From Jannaschia helgolandensis (lineage in GTDB: Bacteria > Pseudomonadota > Alphaproteobacteria > Rhodobacterales > Rhodobacteraceae): a stretch of DNA of 64,000 bases. Position numbers and translations under genes: made by a program. The DNA is taken from positions 525,001 through 589,000 of the forward strand of contig NZ_FNZQ01000001.1 of the NCBI RefSeq assembly GCF_900109285.1, given 5' to 3'. Of this stretch, positions 10,513 through 20,403 are shown one piece after another. Position 1 is the first letter of the stretch. Every line of letters starts with the position of its first letter. The notes beneath the pieces were generated by a model that ran no database searches, was not told where the DNA came from, and saw only the letters and a list, made by a program, of their open reading frames with translations.

Positions 10513-10564
10513 CCTGTTCCGAGGCAGAGGCATGTCGGACGCAACCCAGATCAGGAGAAATATG

Positions 10565-11278
10565 ATGCGACCCTCGGGACGAGCCCTCGATCAGATGCGA
10601 GATATTTTCATCGACACGGACGTCACCATGCACGCCGAGGGGTCTTGCATGATCCGTTGCGGCAACACGCATGTGCTGTGCACGGCGTCACTGGAAGAAC
10701 GTGTGCCGCCCTTCCTGCGCAACACCGGGCAGGGCTGGGTGACTGCAGAATACGGCATGCTGCCGCGAGCCACTACAACTCGGATGCGGCGTGAGGCCAC
10801 AACAGGCAAGCAATCGGGGCGGACGCAGGAAATTCAGCGTCTGATCGGGCGGTCGCTGCGTGCTGGAATTGACCGGAATGCCCTTGGCGAGAGACAGATC
10901 ACCATTGATTGCGACGTCATACAGGCCGATGGCGGGACAAGGTGTGCGTCGATCACCGGCGGTTGGGTCGCCCTGCGTCTGGCGATCAACAAGCTTATGA
11001 AAGCCGGCGATATCGTCACCGATCCGATCATCGATCACGTCGCCGCCGTCAGCTGCGGCATCTATGCCGGGCAATCGATTCTGGACCTCGACTACCCTGA
11101 GGATTCCGAAGCCGGGACGGATGGCAATTTCGTCATGACCGGCGACGGTCAGATGATCGAACTGCAGGCCAGTGCCGAGGGCGCAACCTTCAGCAAGGAT
11201 CAGTTTGGTGAACTGATGGCCCTTGCCGACAAGGGTGTGGCCGAATTGGTTGCCGCGCAGAAAGCCGCCACCGCGTGA
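10565..11278 (+). CDS. rph: Ribonuclease PH
   Basis: 237 residues. RNase PH is a phosphorolytic 3'-5' exoribonuclease that trims tRNA precursors and takes part in rRNA turnover. The family N-terminus [14 protein letters not shown] and the core [19 protein letters not shown] and [14 protein letters not shown] segments are present. AGGAG lies 7 nt before the ATG at 10565 (an adjacent ATG at 10562 is possible but closer to the site); the longer open frame upstream does not look like RNase PH. It starts a rightward set with rdgB and hemW joined by 4-nt overlaps. Confidence 0.95.
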   Translation: MRPSGRALDQMRDIFIDTDVTMHAEGSCMIRCGNTHVLCTASLEERVPPFLRNTGQGWVTAEYGMLPRATTTRMRREATTGKQSGRTQEIQRLIGRSLRAGIDRNALGERQITIDCDVIQADGGTRCASITGGWVALRLAINKLMKAGDIVTDPIIDHVAAVSCGIYAGQSILDLDYPEDSEAGTDGNFVMTGDGQMIELQASAEGATFSKDQFGELMALADKGVAELVAAQKAATA

Positions 11279-11907
11279 GACGGTTCGAAGGCAATGAACT
11301 TCTGATTGCGACTCACAACGCAGGCAAACTGGCGGAGTTTCAGACGCTGTTGGCCCCGTTGGGTATCGCCTGTCGATCGAACACAGATTTCAACCTGCCA
11401 GAGCCGGAGGAGACCGAGGAAACTTTCGTCGGCAATGCGCGCATAAAGGCGAAGGCCGCCGTCGATGCGACCGGCCTGCCCGCATTGGCAGACGATTCGG
11501 GGATCGAGATCGCTGCGCTGGGCGGTGCTCCGGGCGTACGTACTGCCGATTGGGCTGAAACCGGGACCGGTCGCGATTTCAAGCTGGCCATGACCCGTGC
11601 CTGGACAGAATTGGAAGCGAAAGCCGCGCCCGAGCCGCGCAACGCCCGGTTTTGCGCTACGCTCTTGTTGATGTGGCCAGATGGGCATGAGGAAATCTTC
11701 GAAGGTCACCTGAACGGGCGAATTGTCTGGCCGATGCGCGGCGCGGAAGGCCACGGCTACGACCCGATCTTTTTGCCCGATGGACTCGATCAGACTCTGG
11801 GCGAGATGTCGGCTGAAAGGAAGAATACCATCAGCCACCGGGCTGTCGCCTTGCGCAAGATGGCGGGCTGCTTCGGGGGCACCACAGCTGGATCGCTGGA
11901 CGAATGA
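11275..11907 (+). CDS. rdgB: Non-canonical purine NTP pyrophosphatase (RdgB/HAM1)
   Basis: 210 residues. It hydrolyses ITP, dITP and XTP to monophosphates and so keeps deaminated purines out of nucleic acids. Family motifs: the N-terminal [11 protein letters not shown], the metal-binding [11 protein letters not shown], the GYDPIF segment and a C-terminal [11 protein letters not shown]. It starts with GTG at 11275, overlapping the rph stop as GTGA, and its own stop overlaps the hemW start as ATGA, which indicates translational coupling. Confidence 0.95.
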   Translation: MRRFEGNELLIATHNAGKLAEFQTLLAPLGIACRSNTDFNLPEPEETEETFVGNARIKAKAAVDATGLPALADDSGIEIAALGGAPGVRTADWAETGTGRDFKLAMTRAWTELEAKAAPEPRNARFCATLLLMWPDGHEEIFEGHLNGRIVWPMRGAEGHGYDPIFLPDGLDQTLGEMSAERKNTISHRAVALRKMAGCFGGTTAGSLDE

Positions 11908-13067
11908 CCGAGAACTGGCAAAGAGCCGGGTTCGGTCTTTATATTCATTGGCCATTCTGCGCGGCGAAGTGCCCCTATTGCGACTTTAACAGTCACGTCA
12001 CGACCATGGTCGACCAGGCAAGGTGGCGCGACGCGCTGCTCCGGGATCTGGCCCACTGGGCCGGTAAAACGGAAGGCCGCGTCCTGACCTCGATTTTCTT
12101 CGGGGGTGGAACGCCCTCAATGATGCCGCCCGATACAGTCGCCGCGCTGATCGACGCTGCGCGGCGACATTGGACCCCTGCGAACGATCTGGAAATCACG
12201 CTGGAGGCAAACCCCACATCTGTCGATGCCGCGCGGTTTGCGGGATATGTGGATGGAGGCGTAAATCGATTTTCTGTCGGGCTTCAGGCGTTGAAGAACG
12301 ATGACCTGCGCGCTCTGGGCCGCCTCCATACTGTGGCCGAGGGACGGCGCGCCTTCGACATTGCCCGCGACCTGACCGATCGAGTGTCCTTCGACCTGAT
12401 CTATGCGCGGCAAGGTCAGGCGCTTGCCGATTGGCAAACTGAATTGACGGCTGCCCTGAAGATCGCGGGTGAACACCTTTCGCTTTATCAGCTGACGATC
12501 GAGGACGGCACGGCCTTTTCTGCCCGGTATGCCGCCGGGGGACTTACTGGATTGCCCGACGAAGACCTTTCCGTCGATTTATATAATCTGACGCAGGATC
12601 TCTGCGGTGCCGCTGGTTTGCCGAGATACGAGACCTCCAATCATTCTCGACCGGGTCGGGAATGTCGGCACAATCTGATCTATTGGCGAGGGGGCGACTG
12701 GGTCGGCATCGGGCCAGGCGCACATGGGCGCCTGTCTTTGTTCGACGGCAGATGGTCGACCGTGGCCGAGAAAATGCCGCAGGCCTGGCTGGTGCAATCC
12801 GAAAAGGTCGGGACCGGCAACAAAGCGATGAATATCCTTCCGCAGACCGATATTTCCGATGAATATGTCCTGATGGGCCTGCGGACGCGGGAGGGTATGG
12901 ATCTGGCCCACCTGGACCGCATCGGCGGACGCCTCGACCCGGCAGGACTGGCGGAAATGGTCGGGGATGGCCATTTGCAGCTGCACGACGGATGGCTCAA
13001 AACGACCGAAAGCGGTGCTTTGCTGTTGAACGCCGTCTTACGGAAGATCGTCGCGGTCGATCCCTGA
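11904..13067 (+). CDS. hemW: Heme chaperone HemW (radical SAM, HemN-like)
   Basis: 387 residues. The radical-SAM cluster ligands are C19, C23 and C26 in CAAKCPYCDF. The sequence then follows the HemN/HemW family (FFGGGTPSMM, EANPTSVD, NRFSVGLQAL, RYETSNHS). At this length, and lacking the N-terminal extension of oxygen-independent coproporphyrinogen oxidase HemN, HemW is the better call; HemW binds heme and is thought to insert it into respiratory proteins. It overlaps rdgB by 4 nt. Its last 30 bp are also the 3' end of the convergent parB. Confidence 0.9.
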   Translation: MTENWQRAGFGLYIHWPFCAAKCPYCDFNSHVTTMVDQARWRDALLRDLAHWAGKTEGRVLTSIFFGGGTPSMMPPDTVAALIDAARRHWTPANDLEITLEANPTSVDAARFAGYVDGGVNRFSVGLQALKNDDLRALGRLHTVAEGRRAFDIARDLTDRVSFDLIYARQGQALADWQTELTAALKIAGEHLSLYQLTIEDGTAFSARYAAGGLTGLPDEDLSVDLYNLTQDLCGAAGLPRYETSNHSRPGRECRHNLIYWRGGDWVGIGPGAHGRLSLFDGRWSTVAEKMPQAWLVQSEKVGTGNKAMNILPQTDISDEYVLMGLRTREGMDLAHLDRIGGRLDPAGLAEMVGDGHLQLHDGWLKTTESGALLLNAVLRKIVAVDP

Positions 13068-13949
13068 CGACAGCAAGGCGCAAAGCCTGTCCAGTTGCTC
13101 CAAGGACCGATAGCGGATTGAAAGGCGGCCGCCCTCTTCACCACTCGCATGATCGATGGACACGCCGAGACCCAACGCAGCAGCAAGATCACCTTCCAGG
13201 GCGCGCGTATCCGCGTCTTTCTCCGCCGGGGATGCAGCGGTGGCTCGCTTGCCCTTTGGCTCGGACGCACCGCGCGCAAGACGTTCGGTCTCGCGGACGG
13301 AAAGACCGCCATTCACCACCTGGCGGGCCAAAGCTTCCGGATTCGGCGCGTTGATCAGGGCGCGGGCATGCCCAACGGATAATGTACCTTGCCGCAGAAG
13401 ATCTTGAACTGCGTCCGGTAGTTTGAGAAGGCGCATCAGATTTGCGATGTGACTGCGCGATTTGCCAAGAACCGTGCCTAGCTGTTCCTGCGTGTGGCCG
13501 AACTTCTCCATTAGCTGCCGAAAGCCTAACGCCTCCTCGATTGCGTTCAGATCGGCCCGCTGAATGTTCTCTATGATAGCGATTTCCAGCACTTCAATGT
13601 CGTCCAGATCCCGCTGGATGACAGGAACCTCGTGCAGCCCGGCCCGCTGCGCCGCCCGCCAGCGTCGCTCTCCCGCAACAATCTGGTAATCGCCGGACAC
13701 TTTAGGATCAGGGCGAACGATCAGCGGTTGGAGAATGCCTTTTTGGGAAATCGAGGCAGCCAGGTCAGACAGATCTTCCTCATCAAACGTGCGCCGAGGC
13801 TGATCCGGATTCGGATGTATTTTTTCGATCGGGACGAAAGCTTCGCTCGATATGGTTTGCATGGCCATATCCGAAGCCGAAACGCCAACGTCAGCCATCA
13901 ATGCCGACAAGCCACGCCGCATTGCTCGTTTTTGTGGTGCGTCAGACAT
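13038..13949 (-). CDS. parB: Chromosome partitioning protein ParB (parS-binding CTPase)
   Basis: 303 residues. ParB binds parS, uses CTP to slide along DNA, and drives origin segregation with ParA. Visible parts: a basic N-terminus (RRGLSALMAD) that in ParB contacts ParA, the IHPNPDQPRR segment, the CTP-binding motif GERRWRA at 93-99, a helix-turn-helix region (LGTVLGKSRSHIANLMRLL) and a C-terminal dimerisation domain. The start is placed at 13949, where the ATG overlaps the parA stop as ATGTCTGA with GAGGGG upstream; a start 15 codons earlier would run through parA. Two perfect parS sites are 1.3 and 3.2 kb away. Confidence 0.95.
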   Translation of the reverse strand: MSDAPQKRAMRRGLSALMADVGVSASDMAMQTISSEAFVPIEKIHPNPDQPRRTFDEEDLSDLAASISQKGILQPLIVRPDPKVSGDYQIVAGERRWRAAQRAGLHEVPVIQRDLDDIEVLEIAIIENIQRADLNAIEEALGFRQLMEKFGHTQEQLGTVLGKSRSHIANLMRLLKLPDAVQDLLRQGTLSVGHARALINAPNPEALARQVVNGGLSVRETERLARGASEPKGKRATAASPAEKDADTRALEGDLAAALGLGVSIDHASGEEGGRLSIRYRSLEQLDRLCALLSSGIDRDDLP

Positions 13950-14730
13950 CAAGCCCCTCAACCATTTGATTTTTATTAATAAGTTCTGACGCAAGACTCC
14001 GATAGGCTATTGCGCCACGACTTGTGGGGTCATAGTTCAACACTGGCATGGCATAGCTAGGCGCCTCACTCAGACGAACATTTCGCGGAATTTTAGTCTC
14101 GAAAACCAGATCACCAAGATTCTGTCGCGCATCTTCCTCGACTTGGAGACAAAGATTGTTGCGACGGTCAAACATCGTCAGAACTATTCCCTCCAACCGC
14201 AGATCAGCGTTTGCTGTGCTTCTGACCTCCCGAACTGTCAGCAATAGCTGTGACAGACCTTCCAGAGCGAAGAACTCCGCCTGTAAAGGGACGAGCACGG
14301 TGTCAGAAGCCACAAAAGCATTTAAAGTAAGTAGGTTAAGGGACGGCGGACAATCGACGAGAATATAGTCGTACGGAGCGTCACGCAGCCGCAGCGCTTT
14401 GCGAAGGTGCATCACACGTCTGGCACTATTCATGAGCTCTGTATCGGCGGAGCTCAGATCCATCGTTGCTGGAATAATCCATAGATGTTCGACACTTGTC
14501 TCAAGTGCGATGTCGAGAGGTGACGCTTCGCCTAAAATTAGGTCATAGGTACTTTGTCCACGAACCGACTTTGAAACGCCTAGCCCAGTGGACGCATTTC
14601 CTTGCGGGTCAAGGTCGACAAGCAGAACGCGATGGCCGCGCATAGCGAGCGCGGCTCCCAGATTTATCGCAGTTGTCGTCTTGCCGACACCACCCTTCTG
14701 GTTCGCGATACTAATGATTCGCGCCTTCAT
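13942..14730 (-). CDS. parA: Chromosome partitioning ATPase ParA
   Basis: 262 residues, a ParA/Soj deviant-Walker ATPase: KGGVGKTT at 12-19 with the signature lysine, LVDLDPQGN and DCPPSLNLLTLNA. It lacks the long N-terminal DNA-binding extension of plasmid RepA/ParA proteins, which fits the chromosomal type. ATP-bound dimers coat the nucleoid and pull ParB-parS complexes. It lies 1 nt downstream of rsmG and overlaps parB by 8 nt. It is more AT-rich than parB and the genes beyond, as are rsmG, mnmG and much of mnmE. Confidence 0.96.
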   Translation of the reverse strand: MKARIISIANQKGGVGKTTTAINLGAALAMRGHRVLLVDLDPQGNASTGLGVSKSVRGQSTYDLILGEASPLDIALETSVEHLWIIPATMDLSSADTELMNSARRVMHLRKALRLRDAPYDYILVDCPPSLNLLTLNAFVASDTVLVPLQAEFFALEGLSQLLLTVREVRSTANADLRLEGIVLTMFDRRNNLCLQVEEDARQNLGDLVFETKIPRNVRLSEAPSYAMPVLNYDPTSRGAIAYRSLASELINKNQMVEGLDV

Positions 14731-14731
14731 A

Positions 14732-15334
14732 TCATGCTCGATTCAGGTTTTGGGCATGCAGAATGACGGACTCTTCATCGGTCTGACTATTCAGCACATC
14801 CAAATCATAGACCCATTCTTCGCGAGCCGCCAGAACCTCTTCCCGCCATGTTCGGCCCTTGGGGAATAGATAATGGCAGCTCTCATGTGCATGCGGCTTC
14901 GCAAGATTAAAAAGTGTGCTCAATGATGCCACCGCGCGTGCGCTAATGACATGAGCATTGATTGGCGGAATTCGTTCGATGCGTCCGTTGATAATTCTCA
15001 CATTGAGGCCCAGCTCTCTCCGGACAGTATGCAGGAAGGCACACTTCCGAGCATCGCTTTCAACCAAAACGACATCAATCTGATGCCCCATGCATGCGGC
15101 AACCACGAGTCCGGGAAAGCCGCCCCCACTACCAATGTCAAGCCATGGTCCCGTCTCGGGTCGGTGGGCGTTAGCAATTTCGAGAGAATCTTCAATATGA
15201 CGCCTACGAAGATCTCGCAGACTTGCTTTGGAGACTATGTTGATGCGTGGCGACCATTTTCGAACCAGGTTTTCAAGTTGCTCAAGAACATCCTGTGTTT
15301 CACGTGAAACAATTTGCTGTCTATGATCCGTCAC
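14732..15334 (-). CDS. rsmG: 16S rRNA (guanine-527-N7) methyltransferase RsmG
   Basis: 200 residues. RsmG methylates G527 in the 530 loop of 16S rRNA. The SAM-binding motif [12 protein letters not shown] is at about 65-76; the HIEDSLE and SARAVASL segments are typical. The start is GTG at 15334, overlapping the mnmG stop (GTGA). Codons 8-13 (IVSRET) are encoded by a perfect parS site. It forms the conserved mnmE-mnmG-rsmG-parA-parB series. Confidence 0.95.
   Translation of the reverse strand: MTDHRQQIVSRETQDVLEQLENLVRKWSPRINIVSKASLRDLRRRHIEDSLEIANAHRPETGPWLDIGSGGGFPGLVVAACMGHQIDVVLVESDARKCAFLHTVRRELGLNVRIINGRIERIPPINAHVISARAVASLSTLFNLAKPHAHESCHYLFPKGRTWREEVLAAREEWVYDLDVLNSQTDEESVILHAQNLNRA
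15296..15311. other. parS: parS site 1 (ParB nucleation site), inside rsmG
   Basis: The 16-bp palindrome TGTTTCACGTGAAACA, an exact match to the universal bacterial parS consensus. It lies within codons 8-13 of rsmG, about 1.3 kb from parB. It is the expected loading site for ParB clamps. Confidence 0.95.
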
Positions 15335-17208
15335 GCGGAACGGCGTTCTTGTCGACGCACGGCCGCAAGAATCGCCACAGTGGCCGCAGGTGTCATCCCT
15401 TCGATCCGACCGGCCTGAGCTACAGTTTCTGGTCGCACGTTAAGAAGCTTTCCGAGTAGTTCTGTCGATAGGCCGTTGATGGCTGCATAGTCCATATCAC
15501 ACGGAATCAAAACGCCTTCTCCAGCCTTCAGAGCTTGAATTTCTCGATTTTGACGCACAGTATAATTTGCATAAAGCGCATCTCTCGCCACTTGAAGCTT
15601 AGTTTTAGAACTATGCTCATCCAGTTCCGGGACGATATTTTCAAGCAGCGGCAATAGATCAGAACCAAGCCCCAGAGCTTCGTATCCTGACTTTGCTGGG
15701 CCGCCCGATCGAATATTGAACCCCGCGGCAGACAATCTTGCACTGGAAATGGATTTTTCTTTCAGTACATTAGCGCAATGGTCTATCGCATCACGCTTCT
15801 GCGAAAAATGCGCCCAGCGGCGATCGGAAATGCAGCCTATCTCACGACCAAATGGCGTAAGGCGTTGATCCGCATTATCAGCACGCAGCGAGAGTCGGTA
15901 TTCTGCACGTGAAGTGAACATCCGATATGGCTCGGATACGCCTTTTGTCGTGAGATCATCGATCATGACACCGATATAACTTTCCGACCGAGAAAAAGTT
16001 ACACCAGATTTACCGGAAGCTTGCAGAGCAGCGTTCAGACCAGCAACGAGACCCTGCGCGGCTGCCTCCTCATATCCAGTCGTTCCATTAATCTGACCCG
16101 CCAGGTAAAGCCCATCCATTGACCGCATCATCAATCCTGACGTCAGGCAACGTGGATCAACGTAATCATATTCAATTGCATAACCGACTTGCGAAATCTC
16201 CGCTCGTTCAAGGCCCTCAATTGTATGAACGTAATCTTGCTGAACATCTTCGGGAAGAGACGTCGAAATACCGTTAGGATAGACCAGATCTGTCGAAAGT
16301 CCTTCTGGCTCGAGAAAAATCTGATGAGATGACTTTTCAGAAAACCGGACGATTTTATCCTCGATCGATGGACAATAACGAGGACCGGTTCCATCGATCA
16401 TTCCACCATACATCGCTGATTTTTCAAGATTGTCGCGGATGATATCGTGGGTTCGCTCGTTTGTGTGAGTGATGGCGCAAGAAATCTGCTGTACAAATGG
16501 CCTGTCGTGCAGAAAAGAAAACATTTCCGGATCGTCATCGCCATCCTGGCGTGCCAACACATCCCATCGGATTGTACTTCCCCGAAGACGCGGCGGCGTC
16601 CCGGTTTTCAAACGGCCCAATTCAATCCCAAGATCAATGATTTGATCCGCAAGGCGCGTCGATGCCTTGGCATTCATACGGCCACCTATGATCTTACGAT
16701 CCCCAATATGGATAAGGCCTTTGAGAAATGTGCCGGTCGTCAGAATCAATGCATCCGACGTTATCCTTGCGCCATTCGCTAAAATGACCCCACGCGCCTT
16801 TTTCCCATCTTCAAATATTAGCGCCGTCACTTCACCTTCGACAAATGTCAGGTTTGGGTGTGACTCGATTTCTTCGCGCATGACACTTTGATACAATGCT
16901 CGGTCCGCCTGGACCCGCGGACCTTGCACCGCGGGACCCTTGCGACGATTCAAAAGTCGGAATTGGATCGCCGCGCGGTCGGCAACGCGTCCCATCACAC
17001 CATCCATAGCGTCGATTTCACGAACCAGGTGACCCTTGCCTAGCCCACCAATTGCCGGGTTGCAGGACATTATTCCCAGGTCATCAACTTTGAACGACAC
17101 CAGTGCCACTGAACAGCCCATACGCGCGCCGACGCAAGCAGCCTCGCATCCTGCGTGACCGCCTCCAATGACGACGATGTCATAGTCCTGATGTTTCACG
17201 TGAAACAA
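15331..17208 (-). CDS. mnmG: tRNA uridine-5-carboxymethylaminomethyl modification enzyme MnmG (GidA)
   Basis: 625 residues. With MnmE it installs cmnm5 on the wobble uridine of certain tRNAs; it binds FAD. The Rossmann motif GGGHAG is at 15-20, and [21 protein letters not shown]-type sequence and the C-terminal helical domain (ARIEGMTP-like region) are present. The annotated start is TTG at 17208, 2 nt after the mnmE stop, giving MFHVKHQ; these first codons are a perfect parS. A GTG at codon 4 is an alternative start. Base composition is clearly lower in GC than genes outside the parA-mnmE block. Confidence 0.96.
   Translation of the reverse strand: MFHVKHQDYDIVVIGGGHAGCEAACVGARMGCSVALVSFKVDDLGIMSCNPAIGGLGKGHLVREIDAMDGVMGRVADRAAIQFRLLNRRKGPAVQGPRVQADRALYQSVMREEIESHPNLTFVEGEVTALIFEDGKKARGVILANGARITSDALILTTGTFLKGLIHIGDRKIIGGRMNAKASTRLADQIIDLGIELGRLKTGTPPRLRGSTIRWDVLARQDGDDDPEMFSFLHDRPFVQQISCAITHTNERTHDIIRDNLEKSAMYGGMIDGTGPRYCPSIEDKIVRFSEKSSHQIFLEPEGLSTDLVYPNGISTSLPEDVQQDYVHTIEGLERAEISQVGYAIEYDYVDPRCLTSGLMMRSMDGLYLAGQINGTTGYEEAAAQGLVAGLNAALQASGKSGVTFSRSESYIGVMIDDLTTKGVSEPYRMFTSRAEYRLSLRADNADQRLTPFGREIGCISDRRWAHFSQKRDAIDHCANVLKEKSISSARLSAAGFNIRSGGPAKSGYEALGLGSDLLPLLENIVPELDEHSSKTKLQVARDALYANYTVRQNREIQALKAGEGVLIPCDMDYAAINGLSTELLGKLLNVRPETVAQAGRIEGMTPAATVAILAAVRRQERRSA
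17192..17207. other. parS: parS site 2 (ParB nucleation site), at the mnmG start
   Basis: A second exact TGTTTCACGTGAAACA, overlapping the first codons of mnmG (TTG TTT CAC GTG AAA CAT). It is 1.9 kb from site 1, about 3.2 kb from parB and about 3.2 kb from the proposed oriC. ParB binding here could also affect mnmG initiation or transcription (inference). Confidence 0.95.
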
Positions 17209-17210
17209 CC

Positions 17211-18506
17211 TTATTTACCTATGCAGAAAGAAGAAAAGACTTCATCTAAAATTTCGTCAATATCAACCCCGCCGATAATTTCGGATAGTGCACTTGCGGA
17301 ATCTCGCAAGGACAATGACACCAATTCAGGTTCAGCATCAGACATCTTTGCCTGTACTTCGACCATGATCGAGAGTGCCACATCAAGTGACGCCCGATCG
17401 CGCTCGCGGGATATTAATCCGGCATCAGGAATCCGTTCAGAAAGTATGGTGCCTATGCACAAAAGCAGCCCCGGTATACCCGCTCCGGTACTGACAGATA
17501 TAGCGTTGGCATCGCCATTCAGATCACCCTTGGATCGGATCACTATGTCCTGATCCAAGACAGGTACATCCCAGGTCGGAGGAGTTGCTTGCTCATACAG
17601 GAAAATGCGCAAATCTGCAGATTTTGCGCGAGTGATAGCCCTGTTTACGCCAATCAGTTCAACTTCATCTGATGTTTCTCTAAGCCCGGCCGTATCTAAC
17701 AGCGTCACAGGCAAACCATTGATATCACACCTAACTTCTACAATATCACGTGTTGTTCCGGCTACTGCAGTCACGATAGCAGCATCTGAATTGCTCAGGG
17801 CATTCAAAAGTGACGATTTTCCAGCATTTGGCTCTCCCACCAATGCCACCTCGAATCCTGTCTTCAATCGCGCCACCGATCTCACAGTTTCAAGTTCGGC
17901 TGAAACGCTCTCAATCACTCCGGAAAGAAGCATCGAAACTTCACGGGAAACATCCTCAGGTACATCCTCGTCAGCAAAGTCGATCGTCGCTTCAACCAGA
18001 GCGATGGCCCGCAACAAATCTCGTCGCCACCCTTCGACCCGACGTGATACTTCGCCGTCCAGAACACGCATAGCATGACGTCGCTGCCCTTCCGTCTCCG
18101 CATCAATGACATCCGCAAGACCTTGAACTTGGGTCAGGTCCAGCCTTCCATTCATAAGGGCACGGCGCGTGAATTCTCCCGGTTCCGCCATGCGAAGCGG
18201 TGGCATCCGCTCCAACTCCATCAGAACCGCGCGTACGACGGCGACACTCCCATGAAGATGCAGTTCGATGACATCTTCGCCGGTAAAGCTTGCACCACGT
18301 TCAAAAAACAGGACAAGCGCCTGATCCAGAATATCGCCCTCGGAATCTCGTAATGTAGCGAGGCGGCTGGACCTTGGTACAGGTGGTGACACGCCCATTG
18401 CCGTCAGCGCAGCGCAGCATTCCGGCCCGGAAATCCGCACAATCGCGACTCCCGCCTTGCCCTGCGCCGTGGCCAGGGCAAAGATCGTATCTCCGGCCCC
18501 GGTCAC
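17211..18506 (-). CDS. mnmE: tRNA modification GTPase MnmE (TrmE)
   Basis: 431 residues. A potassium-activated GTPase that works with MnmG on wobble uridines. It has an N-terminal tetrahydrofolate-binding domain ([34 protein letters not shown]) and a helical domain. The G domain is inserted with G1 GEPNAGKSS at 224-232, the G2/K-loop region TAVAGTTRD and G3 DTAG. It ends with the catalytic C-terminal motif CIGK. The start is GTG at 18506, 6 nt after the rho stop. Confidence 0.96.
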   Translation of the reverse strand: MTGAGDTIFALATAQGKAGVAIVRISGPECCAALTAMGVSPPVPRSSRLATLRDSEGDILDQALVLFFERGASFTGEDVIELHLHGSVAVVRAVLMELERMPPLRMAEPGEFTRRALMNGRLDLTQVQGLADVIDAETEGQRRHAMRVLDGEVSRRVEGWRRDLLRAIALVEATIDFADEDVPEDVSREVSMLLSGVIESVSAELETVRSVARLKTGFEVALVGEPNAGKSSLLNALSNSDAAIVTAVAGTTRDIVEVRCDINGLPVTLLDTAGLRETSDEVELIGVNRAITRAKSADLRIFLYEQATPPTWDVPVLDQDIVIRSKGDLNGDANAISVSTGAGIPGLLLCIGTILSERIPDAGLISRERDRASLDVALSIMVEVQAKMSDAEPELVSLSLRDSASALSEIIGGVDIDEILDEVFSSFCIGK

Positions 18507-18512
18507 CTTGGA

Positions 18513-19835
18513 TCAGGAGTTCATAGAGTCGAAGAAATCCGCGTTGGTCTTCGTCTGTTTGAATTTTCCGATGAGAAATTCAATCGCATCAGTCGTGCCC
18601 ATCGGATTCAGAATCCGCCTCAACACGAAGGTTTTCTGCAGGTTCTTGGGATCGACCAGCAGCTCTTCTTTTCGTGTGCCCGATTTCAGGATGTCCATCG
18701 CCGGGAAAACACGCTTGTCGGCGACCTTGCGGTCCAGAACGATCTCGCTGTTGCCGGTGCCCTTGAATTCTTCGAAGATCACTTCGTCCATCCGGCTGCC
18801 TGTATCAATCAGTGCTGTTGCGATGATCGTCAGCGATCCGCCTTCTTCGATGTTCCGCGCCGCGCCGAAAAACCGTTTCGGCCGCTGCAGGGCATTCGCA
18901 TCGACACCACCCGTCAACACCTTGCCCGAAGATGGTACAACCGTGTTAAAAGCCCGGCCCAACCGAGTGATCGAATCCAGCAGAATCACCACATCCCGCT
19001 TGTGTTCGACCAGACGCTTGGCTTTCTCGATCACCATTTCACTGACCGCGACATGCCGCGTTGCCGGTTCGTCGAACGTCGAGGAGATGACTTCCCCCTT
19101 CACCGACCGTTGCATGTCTGTGACTTCCTCGGGCCGTTCGTCGATCAGCAGAACCATCAGATAACACTCCGGATGGTTCGTTTCGATCGACTTTGCGATG
19201 TTCTGCAACAGCACGGTCTTACCTGTCCGGGGTGGCGCAACTATCAGAGAACGCTGACCTTTTCCGATAGGCGCAACCAGGTCAATGATCCGGGCGGATC
19301 GGTCTTTGATGGTAGGGTCCTCGATTTCCATCTGGAACCGCTCATCGGGATATAGCGGTGTCAGGTTATCAAAGCTGACCTTGTGCTTGGCCATTTCCGG
19401 ATCGGCAAAGTTGATCTTCACCACTTTGGTCAGGGCGAAATATCGTTCATTCTCGTCGGGCGCCTGGATGATGCCATCGACAGTATCGCCAGTTCGAAGC
19501 GAATGCTTCCGGATTACGTCAGGCGACACGTAAATATCGTCCGGGCCTGACAGATAATTTGCCTCGGGCGACCGCAGGAAGCCGAAGCCGTCCTGCAAGA
19601 CTTCCAGCACACCTTCACCGGAAATTTCCCATCCTTCGTCTGCCCGTTCCCGCAGGATCGAGAACATCATCTCACCCTTGCGCATAGTCGAGGCGTTTTC
19701 AATCTCAAGCTCTTCCGCCATATCGACCAGCGCCTTGGGTGACATAGCTTTGAGGTCACGCAGGTTCAGTTGCTCGGGCGGTCCGTCGTTATCGTCTTCG
19801 GGACGGGTATCGTCGAGGATGTCGTCATCGCGCAT
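18513..19835 (-). CDS. rho: Transcription termination factor Rho
   Basis: 440 residues with the start used here. Rho is a hexameric RNA helicase that ends transcription. The N-terminal RNA-binding fold (about 23-140) has [12 protein letters not shown] at 83-94. The ATPase part has Walker A APPRTGKT at about 200-207 and the Q/R-loop region [25 protein letters not shown]. The ATG at 19835 has GGAG 8 nt upstream, while the longer frame (12 more codons) has no site. An acidic N-terminal extension ([17 protein letters not shown]) precedes the usual start. It belongs to the leftward hemJ-rho-mnmE-mnmG set; the 130-bp leader has no clear feature. Confidence 0.95.
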   Translation of the reverse strand: MRDDDILDDTRPEDDNDGPPEQLNLRDLKAMSPKALVDMAEELEIENASTMRKGEMMFSILRERADEGWEISGEGVLEVLQDGFGFLRSPEANYLSGPDDIYVSPDVIRKHSLRTGDTVDGIIQAPDENERYFALTKVVKINFADPEMAKHKVSFDNLTPLYPDERFQMEIEDPTIKDRSARIIDLVAPIGKGQRSLIVAPPRTGKTVLLQNIAKSIETNHPECYLMVLLIDERPEEVTDMQRSVKGEVISSTFDEPATRHVAVSEMVIEKAKRLVEHKRDVVILLDSITRLGRAFNTVVPSSGKVLTGGVDANALQRPKRFFGAARNIEEGGSLTIIATALIDTGSRMDEVIFEEFKGTGNSEIVLDRKVADKRVFPAMDILKSGTRKEELLVDPKNLQKTFVLRRILNPMGTTDAIEFLIGKFKQTKTNADFFDSMNS

Positions 19836-19965
19836 GGCAAAGCTCCGCAGCGGAAGGGCATAGCGACCCAAAGGGTGCAGCCGTATTGGTCTTCGGGAAA
19901 TCGGTAACCGGACCAGGACGGTCCACCGTTGGCAGCCAGTTAGGCATCTGATCTCCCCAAGTCAA

Positions 19966-20403
19966 TCAGAACGGTCGTACGATAACCGAAATAACGATGA
20001 TGATCATCAGAACCGTCGGTACTTCGTTCATCAACCGGTAACTCCGCCCGGTGGCCGCTGCCGTCCCCGCCGCCAACGCCTTGCGCTGCCCCCCACACCA
20101 CATGTGAAATATGGTCATCCCGATTATGCTGATCGCCTTGATCCAGGGCCAGACCTCGCCCCAATCGACGCCGCCCATTCCGACGATGGACAGGCCGAAG
20201 ACCCATGTCGCAATCATCGCCGGAGTCATTATCGCCTGCAGCAGACGGCGTTCCATCACCTCCAGCACCGGGATCATCTGCGGCACTGCGTCCCGTTGTT
20301 CGACATGATAGACGAACAATCTCGGTAGATAGAAAATCCCCGCCATCCAGGCGATCACCGAAATGACATGCCCCGCCTTCAACCACAGATACAGATCGTT
20401 CAT
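19966..20403 (-). CDS. hemJ: Protoporphyrinogen IX oxidase HemJ
   Basis: 145 residues, a small integral membrane protein with four hydrophobic segments. The N-terminal LYLWLKAGHVISVIAWMAG, with a histidine in the first helix, is characteristic of HemJ (formerly UPF0093). HemJ oxidises protoporphyrinogen IX in the penultimate step of heme synthesis in many alphaproteobacteria that lack HemG and HemY. It is the first leftward gene from the proposed origin, next to rho. Heme made here would serve the cytochromes encoded later in the window. Confidence 0.93.
   Translation of the reverse strand: MNDLYLWLKAGHVISVIAWMAGIFYLPRLFVYHVEQRDAVPQMIPVLEVMERRLLQAIMTPAMIATWVFGLSIVGMGGVDWGEVWPWIKAISIIGMTIFHMWCGGQRKALAAGTAAATGRSYRLMNEVPTVLMIIIVISVIVRPF

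Noticed and set aside
10445-10564. CIRCE element for HrcA
   Set aside because: No TTAGCACTC-N9-GAGTGCTAA or close variant is present here or before dnaJ or grpE.
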